Assembly (NCBI GenBank): GCA_020466095.1
Contig: CM035806.1
Location: forward strand, 70,199,077-70,263,076
Direction of reading: 5' to 3'
Source of the DNA: Chlorops oryzae
Lineage: Eukaryota > Arthropoda > Insecta > Diptera > Chloropidae
Length of the DNA stretch: 64,000 bases
In this document: one piece after another, positions 1 through 10,583 of the stretch
Position numbering within the stretch: position 1 is the stretch's first letter
Layout of the letters: the number at the start of each line of letters is the position of its first letter
Program-made: the position numbers and the translations under genes
Notes under the pieces: generated by a model
What the model saw: the letters and a program-made list of their open reading frames with translations, nothing else
What the model was told of the DNA's origin: nothing
Database searches by the model: none

Positions 1-211
1 AAAAGCAAACCCAGTCAAGTGGTGGGTTTGGCGCTAACCCAGTCCCAAACCTCGATAAGGCACAGGGTTGCATTCAATAAACTGACATATATTGTGAGAA
101 ATTCCCTGTGAAATGGCAATTTTCGTTGAATGGGGAATGAATTAAAGAAGAAGAATGAGAAAAAGAATAAGAAGTTGAAGTTGAAGTCAAATCGAAGTTT
201 TTGAAAAGGAA

Positions 212-469
212 ATGAATAAGGAATTAAAAGAAAAGGTTTTCGGGGAAAAAAAGAAAAAGAAGGTGTGGAGCGAAGATGCGGAATGTGCCCTAATCGAATT
301 GTGGGCTGAAAATATAGATGGACTACGTGGGAACAGAAAAAACGGCCATGTGTATGCCGAGATTTGAGATGAAATGGCGAAAAGAAATTTTTTCAGAGCT
401 CCTGTGGAAGTTCGTGATAAAATTCACAATCTCACAAACAAGTATAAGTATGTATTTATTTAAAAAAAG
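212..469 (+). pseudogene. Myb/SANT-like DNA-binding domain gene fragment (Harbinger-associated type)
   Basis: From the ATG at 212 the frame reads a lysine-rich start, then VWSEDAECALIELWAENID and a second block ending VEVRDKIHNLTNKYK. The tryptophan spacing and the final helix resemble the Myb/SANT-like (trihelix) domain common in the second ORF of PIF/Harbinger transposons and in domesticated relatives. A TGA at 365-367 breaks the frame between the two blocks. The match stops at a good splice donor (gtatgt) after NKYK, so an intron probably followed. No second exon was found. I see a non-functional transposon-derived gene; a host gene with a recoded stop is unlikely. The domain is recognised by pattern only. 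Confidence 0.5.
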
Positions 470-516
470 AAAAATGAACTGTCAAACGTAACCTCGATAA
501 GTGCAGTGTAAAGGCG

Positions 517-652
517 CTAGGTTTGCATTTAGGTTACGAACGCAAACCTAGGTTTCCTATGTTAGTGTAAAAAGGCTATAAGCTGAGTGAAGTTCGTAAA
601 ACTGTCAAATTTTGTATGCAATTTTGACAGTTTTACTTACTTCACTCAGCTT
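517..652. repeat. Two adjacent inverted repeats
   Basis: At 517-551 CTAGGTTTGC is followed by its inverse GCAAACCTAG. At 580-652 an arm of about 32 bases beginning AAGCTGAGTGAAGT is followed after a short loop by its near-perfect inverse ending CTTCACTCAGCTT. The phrase AACCTCGATAAG, present near 488, also occurs near 49, on the far side of the Myb-like fragment. These look like ends of a short non-autonomous DNA element, but no target duplication was identified. Confidence 0.55.
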
Positions 653-774
653 ACACGGTGTGAATTTGTTGCATGAGGACCCATATTAATTTTTTTACCA
701 AGAATATCATGGGGAAAATTTGAGTACTTCTCAATTGCAATGGCAATGTCATCGAGAGGTAATATTGTTCATCG

Positions 775-1014
775 CAACTCCAATGGCATTGTCATCGATA
801 AAGGTATCGATACGACGGAGTAGATCTACTCCACGCTTCTCTGGTTCCCGTAAAAGTGCCGCCTCTCATGTTTTTCCCAAAGCCGGACTCATTCCTCAAA
901 ACCTACTAACTACATTTTGGGTCAGCCAATTTTTTTTGGCGTATTTCGGAATGATTCCTGAAGTCCTTTAATTTTGCCATTTTCCAGCTCCGTTAACGGC
1001 TTTCCACGTCCCAT
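775..1014 (-). pseudogene. Tc1-like transposase, N-terminal helix-turn-helix remnant
   Basis: On the minus strand an ATG at 1014 opens MGRGKPLTELENGKIKGLQE, the typical first helix of Tc1-type transposases (MGRGK.LTE...G.I..L). After a stop and a frame change the reading continues with NVVSRF and then NESGFGKN and RSTPSYRY, matching the second DNA-binding helix and linker of the family. At least one frameshift and one stop are visible and no catalytic core follows, so this is a short dead fragment. A longer hydrophobic frame upstream (to 1221) is probably fortuitous. Confidence 0.6.
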
Positions 1015-1229
1015 TTTTTTTGAAAGTTCTGTTGCAAGGCTTGAAATTAAAATTACAAGGAAATTCGCGAGCACTTGTCCGCCTAGTTCGACGCAAACTA
1101 AAATTATTGTAATTAAACCAATTCTGATAAGCGCAAAACTGACTACGAATAAGCGAGTAAATGAAAACAAAACAAAAATACTAAATAACAAATTTTTCTT
1201 CGTTAAGTTTTTTTTACCCAAATTGAGCG

Positions 1230-2060
1230 TAAATGTACAGCGTTTCCAATAATATAAATTTAAAAAAAAAAATATTTACTGTTTATTCAGATATAGAGAA
1301 AGGAATGTATAAAAAACTTCAAACCTAATCAGATGAGCGGCAGCGTATGTACTTAAAAACAGATTCAAAAGTACGCAAATGGCAAGGGCACCCATAAATC
1401 GAATAAATAATAAAACGTGACTTAATCAGTTTATACATAAAATCATAAAATTGGGAAATTTCCCAACGCGCGAATTTCAAGAGCAAAACAAAGATTAGCG
1501 TTACTGAATATGCGAAAATGAGCAAAACGAAAACGTAAAACGAATTTTTCCTTTTTAAAGCTCATTCACTCACATTCAGATGCTAATTATAGTCCAGTCC
1601 AAATGTTCATAAAGCAAATTTGCGCGAACAGTTTAGCGTCAGCCAAGCACAATTGCAGGCAAACGAAAGGTTTATTTAAAAGCGCAAAAAAATAAATAGG
1701 CGAAAGAAAAAAAAGAAAGAAAAGTGCAAAATCAAATGGAATAAAAATAATTGCATTTCATAGATTAACAACCGGAATTATCGCATTCCAAAAGTGTTGA
1801 TAAAGCTTCAAAGTACATACACATGTATGTATGTACATGCGTGCATACTATGTAATGCAGTGCTGTGTTGGACTTCGATTTAACTTCCAATTAGATAATC
1901 AACAAATACCCCGTTATGCTGTAAAAAAGCAAAGGAAAATTTGTCATTCTTTTGAGATAAATTTCTTTTACTGTAAATATATACATTTTTTTTTTTTTTT
2001 TCAAAATTCATGACTGAAAGCAGCCCGCTCAACAGACCATACAACGCGAATGAATTTGAT
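1230..2060. other. Intergenic DNA upstream of the LRR gene
   Basis: AT-rich sequence with no gene-like frame. It contains a short TATG/CATG-rich simple repeat near 1815-1840 and a poly-T run near 1985-2000. The last part must hold the promoter and 5-prime leader of the LRR gene starting at 2067, but I could not place a TATA box or initiator with confidence. Confidence 0.5.
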
Positions 2061-2066
2061 TGAGCT

Positions 2067-4194
2067 ATGGAAACGCTAGATCAGTTCATACGTTATAACC
2101 ATATTTTGGCCGTCTGTGAAGATGCAATCTGTAAGAACGCCTTCGAATTGAATTTATCACGCTTTGAGATGGATGAAGTGCCAAAAGAAGTCGCGAAATG
2201 TTCAGTATTAAAACTTTTTTTGAATCGCAATAACTTGAAAGAGGTTGGTAAGCAATCGGGTATGCATAGGTCTTGCATTATTGTCCTCAAATTTCTAGCA
2301 GACACAGATACATTCAATAAACATGAAGTCTTCCAAAATCGAAGTAAAAGAAAATATCTACATTTTGAATTATCTTAACATACAATTTCCATTCCTCCAC
2401 ATGATTTTTTAATATGTTGACATGGCATTCATTCAAACCTTTAAATGACATTCTCATTGCCCATGTAAACCCTAGCGGTATAGATCTCGAGATAATGTCA
2501 CCTCACAAAAAGTCATTTTTCGGTGACACACAAGAAAAAATTAGCATTGTTATTTTTGACAAGATTTTCACAATAGTCTTCGATTAATGGATTTTTAAAA
2601 ATCACTGCGTGTGAGTTTCTTCTTTAAATAATAAATAACTAAATATAAATAAAGTTATGCGGTAAATATTTTTTATGGTTAGTCTCATGTCAAGACTTCA
2701 GCATCATCTTTAATTGTATATACTTTTGCTTTAAACCGATAAAAAAAAAAAATAACAAAATCCTCTTACAAATTTTTTTTAAAGCTTCCCGCCTTCATTG
2801 GAGAACAATCCCAACTTTGTATACTTACTCTTGACTATAATCGCTTAGCGGAATTTCCAAACGTTATATTTCAACTATCAAATCTCGTTGAGCTGAACAT
2901 AAGCTGCAACAATATCACAGAAATACCAGCCGGAATAGGTCTATTAACGAACCTGGAAGTTTTATGGTGTAACAATACTGGACTTCGTGAGCTGCCTTTG
3001 GAAATCGGGAATTGTCACAAGATCGAGACATTGGGAGCACGCGGCAATAAACTCACGACGCTACCAAGCACTATTGGTCTAATGGAGAATCTGCGTTGGC
3101 TAACATTCGAATCGAATGAAATTTGTGCAGTGCCGAAAAGTCTTTCAGCACTTCGAAATCTTGTACATTTGAACTTGGGTAGTAATAAGCTAAAAAGAGT
3201 GCCTGAAAATATTTGTGATATGCAAAAATTACGCTTTGTATTTCTTAACGATAATTGTATTGTAACTTTGCCATCATTGGAGGAGTTGAAGCAAGCGGAT
3301 TTTATACGTTTGCTGAATATACGTGATAATCCTGTCTGCGCGGACGCGAACAGCATAAATATATTGGAGGTATTTCGAGTATAGTGGATTTTAAGGTCAT
3401 ACCAACAATTGAAGCGGAGCCGCGAACAACGTTCTAAGCGACAAATTTTTTGAACCTACTTTTCGGACTTTCACTGTCAATAATACTCTAGCCCTTTAAG
3501 CTATCAAAAAAGTGTTTTTGTTTGGTCAAATCTTGGACAATTCTCAACATTTCAGAACATTAAGGAAGTGAAATGACTTTTTTCGTACTTTCTGGCATGA
3601 AAAATTTCTAAAAATGTGAAATTTGTCACTTACGTTATTCGCGGCTCCTCTTTAATCGATGAATTTAAAAACTAAGCGAAATCATTTTCCATTTCCCTGC
3701 AAAAGAAGGATGTCATGACATTAAAATCCATATATGCATCCCGTATAGCCGTAACTCTCTATAACGGGTGCTACTGGATTCAAAAATAATTTCGCTGTAG
3801 AGAGTTGAGATCGTAAAACAGCCATATTATTCTGGGATGTAAATCCTTTTTTATTTTGTCTCATTCATTTTTCTCCGACTTTAAAATCAAATGCTCTTCA
3901 CCACTCTCTTTCAGCAATGTCCATACATTCTACATAAAAATGATCATACAATAATTACTTCATCTGAACAAAATGAGGACGACGATGAAGATATAAACTC
4001 CGACTGGGAACATAGCGTCGAAACAAGCGACTTAAATACAACAGACGACGATTCTTTGGACAATAATCTCGAGGTTGATAAAATTAATATTACTTTCAAA
4101 TATCAATGATTATTTTTACATCTCTTTATTTGCCTTGCAGGAAGTCTCGTTACTCATACCGACTCTTTCGAGGTTTGCAACGAATTCGGGTTAA
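2067..4194 (+). CDS. Leucine-rich-repeat protein, four exons
   Basis: Proposed exons are 2067-2243, 2785-3369, 3915-4073 and 4141-4194, joining in frame to about 324 residues. All junctions fall between codons, with donors after GAG and acceptors at aaag, tttcag and ccttgcag. Exons 1 and 2 carry about eight to nine typical repeats of LxxLxLxxNxLxxLPxxI type (for example LTNLEVLWCNNTGLRELP), like the SHOC2/LRRC class of cytosolic scaffold proteins. Exon 3 is very acidic (EQNEDDDEDINSD) and exon 4 is a short tail. There is no signal peptide or membrane segment. The first and third donors (gttggt, gttgat) are weak and chosen because they keep the repeat consensus. Polyadenylation signals AATAAA lie at 4195 and 4222. 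Intron 2 contains a MITE. The exact ortholog was not recognised. Confidence 0.8.
3411..3657. mobile_element. MITE in intron of the LRR gene
   Basis: Terminal inverted repeats GGAGCCGCGAACAACGTT and its inverse near the right end (AACGTTATTCGCGGCTCC with one or two differences) bound about 240 bases. The interior matches a second copy at 22109-22347, read in the opposite direction, through stretches such as CCAAGAGTTGACCAAAT-like and TTCAGAACATTAAGGAAGTG. It sits wholly within intron 2 and does not touch the splice sites. Confidence 0.7.
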
Positions 4195-4503
4195 AATAAA
4201 AAATAATTAAAAAAAAAATTCAATAAAGAAGTTATATTTTTCACAAAATTAAATATAAAATATAAATATACGTTTTGAAAAGTTGAATTTTTATTGAAAA
4301 CCACAATTCAACGTGCATCCTCACAAACTTTCAAAGAAATTACGTTAATATTTTTTTAAACACACAATGTTAAAGCTAGATGCTACAAAGTAAATCGCAT
4401 AGCCTAAGCCTGAATCGATGAAGGTACCTTCGAATGAACATGTTTAAAACAACAATTGTTTTTTTATTTTATGAAGGAAGTTAATAAATTGTTTGATGCC
4501 TCC

Positions 4504-5035
4504 TTAGCTAGACATTTTCTTCATCAGCTCTTCGTCCTGCATGGACATTGCAGTTAATTTTTTGCCAATTTTTTCATGGATGTCCAGATATTTTGCTACA
4601 CAGCGATCTATGCATACCATTTCTCCTTTTCCTGTTGAAAAGATAATAATTATTTTTACATATGTTCTGCATTGATAGTTTTGATTAGATCAAATGAATG
4701 AAGAAGAATTTCTCTTTTTTAATGGATCGAAGTAATAAATATTTCTAAGTTGAAATCTTAAGGCTCTGCCCTCTGGGATAAATTCGCATTTAAAAAATTG
4801 AATTCTTTGGTTGGAGATTAAAAGTGGTGGGTCACGAGCACGTAAATGTCATATATGATGTTATTGAAAGTATTCCCTTACCCAAATCCGATTCAATATA
4901 ACGCGGTGGTATGCATTTCTTATGGCAGGCATTTGTCATTCTGTTATATAAATCGGACATCATTTCGAGTTCCATATCTTGCATCATTTGTAATTTGGCT
5001 TGGTCAGCCGGGCTAATTTGTTGCATAGCGGCCAT
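4504..5035 (-). CDS. Tim10: Mitochondrial import inner membrane translocase subunit Tim10
   Basis: Two exons, 5035-4882 and 4631-4504, with donor gtaagg and acceptor caacag, encode 93 residues. Tim10 is a small chaperone of the intermembrane space; as a hexamer with Tim9 it escorts hydrophobic carrier proteins to the inner membrane. The twin CX3C motifs are complete: CHKKC at residues 37-41 and CIDRC at 58-62, separated by 16 residues as in the family. [25 protein letters not shown] and [10 protein letters not shown] are diagnostic. Length fits (human about 90). Methionine 4 is an alternative start. The gene ends about 310 bp from the LRR gene, tail to tail, with an AATAAA on the minus strand near 4465. 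The intron is about 250 bp. Confidence 0.95.
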
Positions 5036-5039
5036 GATT

Positions 5040-5631
5040 ATAGTTCGTAATGCTTCCCTTATTGAATTGAGCTTTCTAAGCGCTGAACTTTCTCTGCGAT
5101 GGTTCGTATTCTCCGGTATTCGACTTTCGCATGCGTTCTCTTATTTGCATGCTCTCGTAACGATGTTTGTCGATTGATCGCTTTGACAGAACAAAAGCGT
5201 ATACACCGGCTACTGTAATTATTGTCCTGGAAAATGATCAATTGAACTTTTTTAATCATTTAAATCGCATTCATCATTTATACTTACCAACCCACAGCAA
5301 TTTTCCCAAATTGACCCAAAGACATACCTTATCGAAAGATTTACAGCGGCATTGCGAAACTCCTTAAAAAGATCACCCTGTATTAGGGATGAGCGATGTT
5401 GGAAAAAGTATCAGTTGCGAAAATATCGAATTAAAGCATTATCGATATTTATTTATCCAATAATTGACTGGTGTAAAAGGCCTCATTCTCCCAACAATTC
5501 ACTTTTTTGGTAAATTTTCCAAATTTTCTTGAAACTTTTACAGGAATGTTTCTTGGTAAAGTTAAATGGGCATCGGGAACTTAATTGTACATGTTGTAGA
5601 TGTTCCTCTCTTACACATCATAAATCATATA
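5040..5631. other. Upstream region of Tim10, no gene seen
   Basis: No convincing coding frame. It should contain the Tim10 promoter on the minus strand immediately above 5035. The part after 5380 is AT-rich filler leading into the tandem repeat. Confidence 0.4.
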
Positions 5632-5992
5632 TGTGAGTCTCGCTTTTATCGTATTTTCCTTTCGATTCGAATTCGAAGAGAAAATGCGATAAGAATTCAA
5701 AACGTTTGCAACGAGCTCGCCTCGAGCTTTTTTTTTATCGTGTAATTTATAAAATGCGAGCTCGCGCTTTTATCGTATTTTTCGTTCGATTCGAAGAGAA
5801 AATGCGATAAGAATTCGAACCGTTTGCAACGAGCTCGCCTCGAGTTCGCTTTTTTATCGTGGAATTTATAAAATGCGAGCTCGCGTTATGGTATTTTGCG
5901 TTCGATTCGAAGAGAAAATGCGATAAGGATTCGAACTGTTTGCAACGATCTCGCCTCGAGCTCGCTTTTTTATCGTGGAATTCACAAGAGTC
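5632..5992. repeat. Minisatellite, about three units of 120 bp
   Basis: Units begin near 5632, 5754 and 5874 (periods 122 and 120). Each has GCGAGCTCGCGCTTTTATCG-like sequence, then CGTTCGATTCGAAGAG, AAATGCGATAAG, and CAACGAGCTCGCCTCGAG. The second and third units are closest. Each unit also contains short self-complementary words (GAGCTCGC/GCGAGCTC, TTCGATTCGAA), so single strands could fold. No gene overlaps. Confidence 0.85.
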
Positions 5993-6605
5993 TTGCCGAA
6001 TACGGCACCCTGAAAGGGATTTTGAAGTTTTGTTGATGTTTTGAAAAGTCCTTGAGGGCTCCCTGAAAAATGGCCCCAATGCAAAATGGCAACACCACAA
6101 CCAGCTGTAAGTATGTTTTCACAATGTTTACATTGCATTTTCATACAAACTTTAAAGGTCAATATCTCCTAAACAAGTGACGACAGACAAAAACGTATTG
6201 CAGATTTGGAATCAGGAGACCATTCTACATATACATACCGAGTTTCAACCAAATCCCAGAAACGGCCAGCAACTAGAATTATGCCCCAACTTTTAAACAC
6301 CTGTTTAACATTGCAACGCCTTAACTTCCTATACGTAAAGCATGCAATTTAAGTTTTATTATTATCGTACTTCTTGGAACGTAATATTTTTCCGCATATC
6401 AAACATTTTGCTTTGGAAATATCGTTTTCGACGTATTCCAAAACGAAAAAATCTTCCTCCCAGCTTTCCCTGAACATGATCAAATTTTTCAAACTAACTT
6501 TTCATAGTTTATCGGTCGTTTTGTCAACACATCCGAGCGCACACCCAAGTATTACTTGTACAAGTAATACTTGGTTTCGTTTGTTTTCGAACTCTGGCTA
6601 GCTTA
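5993..6605. other. AT-rich spacer, no gene seen
   Basis: No supported coding region. A short palindromic word, CAAGTATTACTTGTACAAG followed by TAATACTTGG, occurs near 6544-6575. Confidence 0.4.
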
Positions 6606-7355
6606 TAGCATTGACAGACATATGGTGTAAAGTCTATAGACTTCACACTACAATGAAAGAAGTCTATGTTGGGGTGACACACTACAATTGATTGTGGATT
6701 TCTATCATATATTACTATATATGTCACTCTCATAGATTTTCGGCGGGACATTTCGCGCCAGTTAGAAAGAGATGTTACTCGGCAGGCAAAAAAAGAGCGA
6801 GAGAGAAATACTTTTGGTGAGTACCTAAGTGAAAAATTCTCATTTTGGTGGGTACCCAAGACCGTGGTGGGTACCCAAGACCGTGTTGAAAAGAGCCAAA
6901 ATAGAAACGGCTCCTGAGTGACATATATAGTTATATATGATTTCTATTGTGGACTTCTTTAAAACAGCTGATAATTGAAAATTAAAACAACAACAAAAAC
7001 AATAAACACATTTTGGTAGCATTTAGCCTCGATTTTATCTCAAAAGAATCCATGAAAATATCGTTTGCTTGTTATATAAATCCATACAATGGAATTAGTT
7101 TCATGCATTTCGCATAACTTACTTGAAATTAGAAATTTAAACATGTGGTTTCCGATAAAGTAATCGATATTTCATTTAATTTTGTGCAGCGTTGCCATAT
7201 CAATCTAAGAAGTCCACAATAAATCCTCCCTTTCAATGTAGTGTGAAGTCTATAAAAAGTCTATGTTGGCTAAGGTAGACTTTTGAGAAATACCTATGTG
7301 TGTCACCTAGACTTCACACCATCATGGTGTAAAATACCTATGTCTGTTAGTGCTA
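6606..7355. mobile_element. PIF/Harbinger-type MITE, 750 bp, TTA duplication
   Basis: Ends are TAGCATTGACAGACATA and, inverted at the right, TAGCACTAACAGACATA. Direct TTA copies lie at 6603-6605 and 7356-7358, the TWA duplication typical of PIF/Harbinger. Subterminal words such as GAAGTCTATGTTGG and GGTGTAAA are repeated in both orientations near each end. No transposase frame is present, so it is non-autonomous. Superfamily assignment rests on target-site size only. Confidence 0.75.
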
Positions 7356-7367
7356 TTACATTTACTA

Positions 7368-7842
7368 CGTTTATACGTACGCCTTACTCGCGATTAAGAA
7401 TATCGCGATTAGCGAATTTTACTGTATAAACGATGAGAATAAATCTTACTCGCGATTAGCTAACTCACGAAAATAAATCGTGAGTTGTGTATATTATTGC
7501 AATAAATAAGCCAGATGATGCCACTTTTTCACAGATTTTGCTGTTTTAGACGATCCGGCAGCGCCGTTTATTTCAATCACAGGAAAAGAACAGCATTTCA
7601 TAAGAATATCCTTCCGCTTTTGCACTAATTACATTGAAAGGAGAATATATATATCCGAGTTGGACATATTACTACTTAGTAACGGAAAATTACAAAAAAT
7701 AAAATTATATGTGCTGCCACTTCATTTTATTTCAGTCTGGTAGCACAAAAAATTTTTTTAACCTTGTTTCTGGATTGTCGTATAAACGGTGACTTCATTA
7801 CTCGCGATTAATTTTTAATTGCAATTAACTGCCGTATAAACT
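7368..7842. mobile_element. Possible MITE, 475 bp, TA duplication
   Basis: Left end CGTTTATACG and right end CGTATAAACT are inverted copies with one end mismatch, flanked by TA at 7366-7367 and 7843-7844. The word TTACTCGCGATTA occurs near both ends (7384, 7453 and 7799) and TATAAACG repeats inside. It starts only 10 bases after the TTA of the preceding MITE. Boundaries are less certain than for its neighbour. Confidence 0.5.
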
Positions 7843-8230
7843 TAGTATCACTCTAGCACGTGAGTTGATTCGGGAGCTAATACTAATATTACCAAAAATA
7901 TTTTGAAATCAATTTCGATAACATACGAAATTTATTTGAAAAGTATTCAGTTATTTAATACGAAGATTTCCTATACATTGCCTGGTAAAAATATACCAAA
8001 ATTTAAATACCTTTTTATTTTTTAACAATTTATTTTAAGCCAAGTGTCGACTATAGATTTATTTACGTAGAGATAGAGAAAAAACTGTCGTGTAGATACG
8101 TAGACAAGTGTATACACCCTGTAGAGCGCACTACACAAGCTCTCTACAAACTCTACTTGAGATAATTTTTGGATAAAAAAATCTATAGTGTATACATATT
8201 TTCATGTAGGGGTTAGAGAGATATATCTGG

Positions 8231-9368
8231 GCCCCTATTATGGTTTGCGTTGCGTTCGCAATTGCGTTGCGATACCAAGTTGCGTTGCGTAAATAATTCG
8301 GTATTATAGAACTCGTTCGAACAGAAGCAATGTTGCATACTATGTTTTACGGAGGGAAAAGTGTTTTCAGTGGGTAATACTTACATTTACTTTCTAACAA
8401 TTGTCAAAGAATTGCATTTTGATCGAATCGCGAAAGTGTTAAGTTATGTGTTTAGTTTTGAAGTCTAAAAATTCACATAAATAAAGAGTGCAAAAATGGA
8501 CTCCGTGGCATTATGGTTGGATGGAGGTTCGGGAAGGAGCGAATCTAACGAAAGACGAAATCGGCGAAATAATTCGAACATTATGAGCCTTAGTGAAGAA
8601 AGGTAAATATGTGCTGAAAGAGTTGCAAATGAAGATTTAATATATTTTTCTTTTAGCTTCGTTAAAAATTTTCGGCTTTCCAAAGAGGCGTGCACATATG
8701 TATTAAGCGAAATTTAAAGCGAGCTTAGAAATCCTATTCGTTCCTTTGCGATTACAGCCGAAAGGAAGCTAGCAACGACGCTGAAATTTTTGGGACAAGG
8801 TGGCTACCAACATCAAATTGGGCGAGACTTCAATTCAGGATTAGCTCAACCTACCGTCTCTTTGTGCCTGAAAGAAGTTTGTGCAGCCACCATAAATTTT
8901 ATTACCATCTCCTCAAACTGCTTTTGGCTTGTTTGCTCATTTTTCCTCAAGTTTCCCTAAAATAAAAATTCTTAGTTCTCATTTTAATTTTAAAATGTTT
9001 GAAATAACTTACATTTCTTTGCTTTGCTGACATAAAGTGATACTTCTTTGCCTGTCCGACGCTAATTAATGTTTAGGTTTTTCCTCAAATAAAAGTTCTT
9101 CCTTTTTAAGGAAAAAATGTTGAAAAAACTCATATTTTCTTGCTATGGCACACAACTCGTTAGCTCTTTACCTAACGAACAGAATTTGCGTTTATCGAAA
9201 GGTTTTGACAGGTAGAAACGCGAACCGTAATTACCTGCATACGCAAATCGCAAAAGGGCAAAAATGAATTGCGTTTCCCGCGAGCACATTGTCGCATTTC
9301 GCGAACTATAATACCGAATGTTCGATTGCGTTCAAAAATGTTGCGTTTACGCAAACCATAATAGGGGC
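8231..9368. mobile_element. Decayed PIF/Harbinger element with terminal repeats
   Basis: GCCCCTATTATGGTTTGCGT at the left is matched by its inverse ACGCAAACCATAATAGGGGC at the right. Inside are a partial transposase on the plus strand (8496-8890) and a likely exon of the companion Myb-like gene on the minus strand (about 8885-8957, KNEQTSQKQFEEMV after an acceptor). At 1.1 kb it is far shorter than an active element, so the catalytic part is deleted. No clean 3-bp duplication was found. Flanking words (GTAGAGATAG near 8069 and 9421) hint that it landed in another repeat. Confidence 0.75.
8496..8890 (+). pseudogene. Harbinger (HARBI1-like) transposase, 5-prime part
   Basis: Exon 1 (8496-8602) starts MDSVALWLDGGSGRSE; an intact 54-bp intron (gtaaat to ttttag) joins it to exon 2 at 8657, which reads SFVKNFRLSKEACTYVLSEI. 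A TAA follows, and the frame then continues with ERKLATTLKFLGQGGYQ and QPTVSLCLKEV, the conserved helix-turn-helix region of Harbinger nucleases. The catalytic DDE part is missing. In the family this protein cuts at TWA sites together with a Myb-like partner. One stop and a large deletion make it dead. Confidence 0.75.
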
Positions 9369-9521
9369 TCCTGCTCTACACTCTATCAAACATGTTTGAT
9401 AGTTTTTTTTTTAAATCTTAAGTAGAGATAGGAATTTGAAATTCAAATCGAACCTACTTCGATTTAAAGCGCTCCCTTTTTGTTTAACACAAATATTTTT
9501 GAATTGTTATTTCGTGAAAAA

Positions 9522-9680
9522 ATGGCACAACCTCAAAAAAAAGCTCGAGGAAAATGTGACTCCAAGCTGTGGACAAAAGAAAAAACTTTTTAATTGATTG
9601 GCTTATACGAAACGAACAGCGATTTAAACATAACAAAAACAAATACTTATATTAAAAATACTGCAATTTGTTACTTTTCA
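9522..9680 (+). pseudogene. Second Myb/SANT-like domain fragment
   Basis: ATG at 9522 opens MAQPQKKARGKCDSKLWTKEK, then a TAA, then LIGLYETNSDLN in the same frame. WTKEKT..LI.LYE is the usual first helix of the Myb/SANT-like partner proteins of PIF-type elements. Only this helix is readable. It lies just outside the Harbinger element at 8231-9368 and may belong to an older element into which that one inserted. Confidence 0.4.
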
Positions 9681-9799
9681 CAACCCAAAAACCTTTTTTC
9701 ACAACGCAAAATACACAACATTCCATTTTGCTTAAAACATTCCGCAATATATACGATGGGTATTCTAAGTTGTGGTAAAGTAGCAAAATAGCAAGGTGT

Positions 9800-10221
9800 A
9801 CCACGAGTTTAGTGAACGTTCTGGTACGATGTATGAGGCAGAGTTAAATCAGCAGAATTTTCGTTACTTCATCTTGGATGAACTTTTTTTTATTGGTTTT
9901 TCATTCCTCTTGTTTCTATTTTAGTCCGGGAGCCAGCGACAGTTTGAAGGTAATCATTTCGCAAAGGCTGAAAATTTTTCCTATGCTGTATCGAGTATCA
10001 GTTGTAACTGACTGGACATCCAGCTGGCGTAGTTCCGGGACGGAGTAGGTGCGGCAGCCCCTCAAACACGTAAAATAATGATAAAAAACAACTGATACCG
10101 CAAAGGGTTAAACATTGTTAAAATTTCAATTATGTTACAAACAAACGAAAAACATATCCAGCTGAATGTAGAGTGGGGGATTATGCTCCAGCTGTTCACG
10201 TAAAGCTGTCATATATATGTA
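9800..10221. other. Spacer before the gypsy element
   Basis: No gene seen. The word CCAGCTG recurs (near 10019, 10157 and 10190) and again just beyond the right LTR, which suggests the gypsy element inserted into a repeat containing this word. Confidence 0.35.
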
Positions 10222-10550
10222 TGTTAGAGCAAAATTAGAAAAAGTATTCACTCTGTGTGAAATTGACAACCTTGGCTTTGGGTTATGTTTAGGCTGTTCA
10301 CTGTTCTCGAAATGAAAAAGCTTGGCATAGAGTTCTGTGAAATTGAAGGAATAAAAGTTTTCTTGTTGAAGAGAAAACTTTTCAACAGACAGATCTGTGA
10401 GAGCTGAGCACGATAGCCCACAGAATTGTCCGATGCAAAGAAGGACTAGTTTTAAAAAAAAAAAAGAAAAGAAAAAGGATTGTCAATTCCTTTTATTTCA
10501 AAAAATCCAAGGAAGGATCGTGAACTCTCTTTCCTTCGATTTTTCTAGCA
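10222..10550 (+). repeat. 5-prime LTR
   Basis: Begins TGTTAGAGCAAAATTAG and ends TTTTTCTAGCA. It contains an A-rich run near 10450-10472 and AATAAAAG near 10351. The pair to the right LTR differs by single bases (for example CACTCTGTG against CACTTTGTG, and AAAAAGCTTGG against AACAAGCCTGG). Confidence 0.93.
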
Positions 10551-10570
10551 TCAGAAGTGGGATACGAACC
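10551..10570 (+). other. Primer binding site, leucine-tRNA-like, offset
   Basis: The 20 bases directly after the LTR read TCAGAAGTGGGATACGAACC. This is close to the complement of the 3-prime arm of insect leucine tRNAs but lacks the outer TGG that would pair with the CCA tail, so pairing would begin about five bases inside the tRNA end. The identification comes from memory of tRNA-Leu sequences and needs alignment. Confidence 0.55.
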
Positions 10571-10583
10571 AAACTTCCACAAA

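Noticed and set aside
922..1221. 99-residue hydrophobic frame on the minus strand
   Set aside because: The last third is the start of a Tc1-like transposase; the hydrophobic part comes from AT-rich upstream sequence and the opposite strand is open too.
5747..6162. Overlapping minus-strand frames with repeated peptides
   Set aside because: They follow the 120-bp minisatellite and differ from unit to unit.
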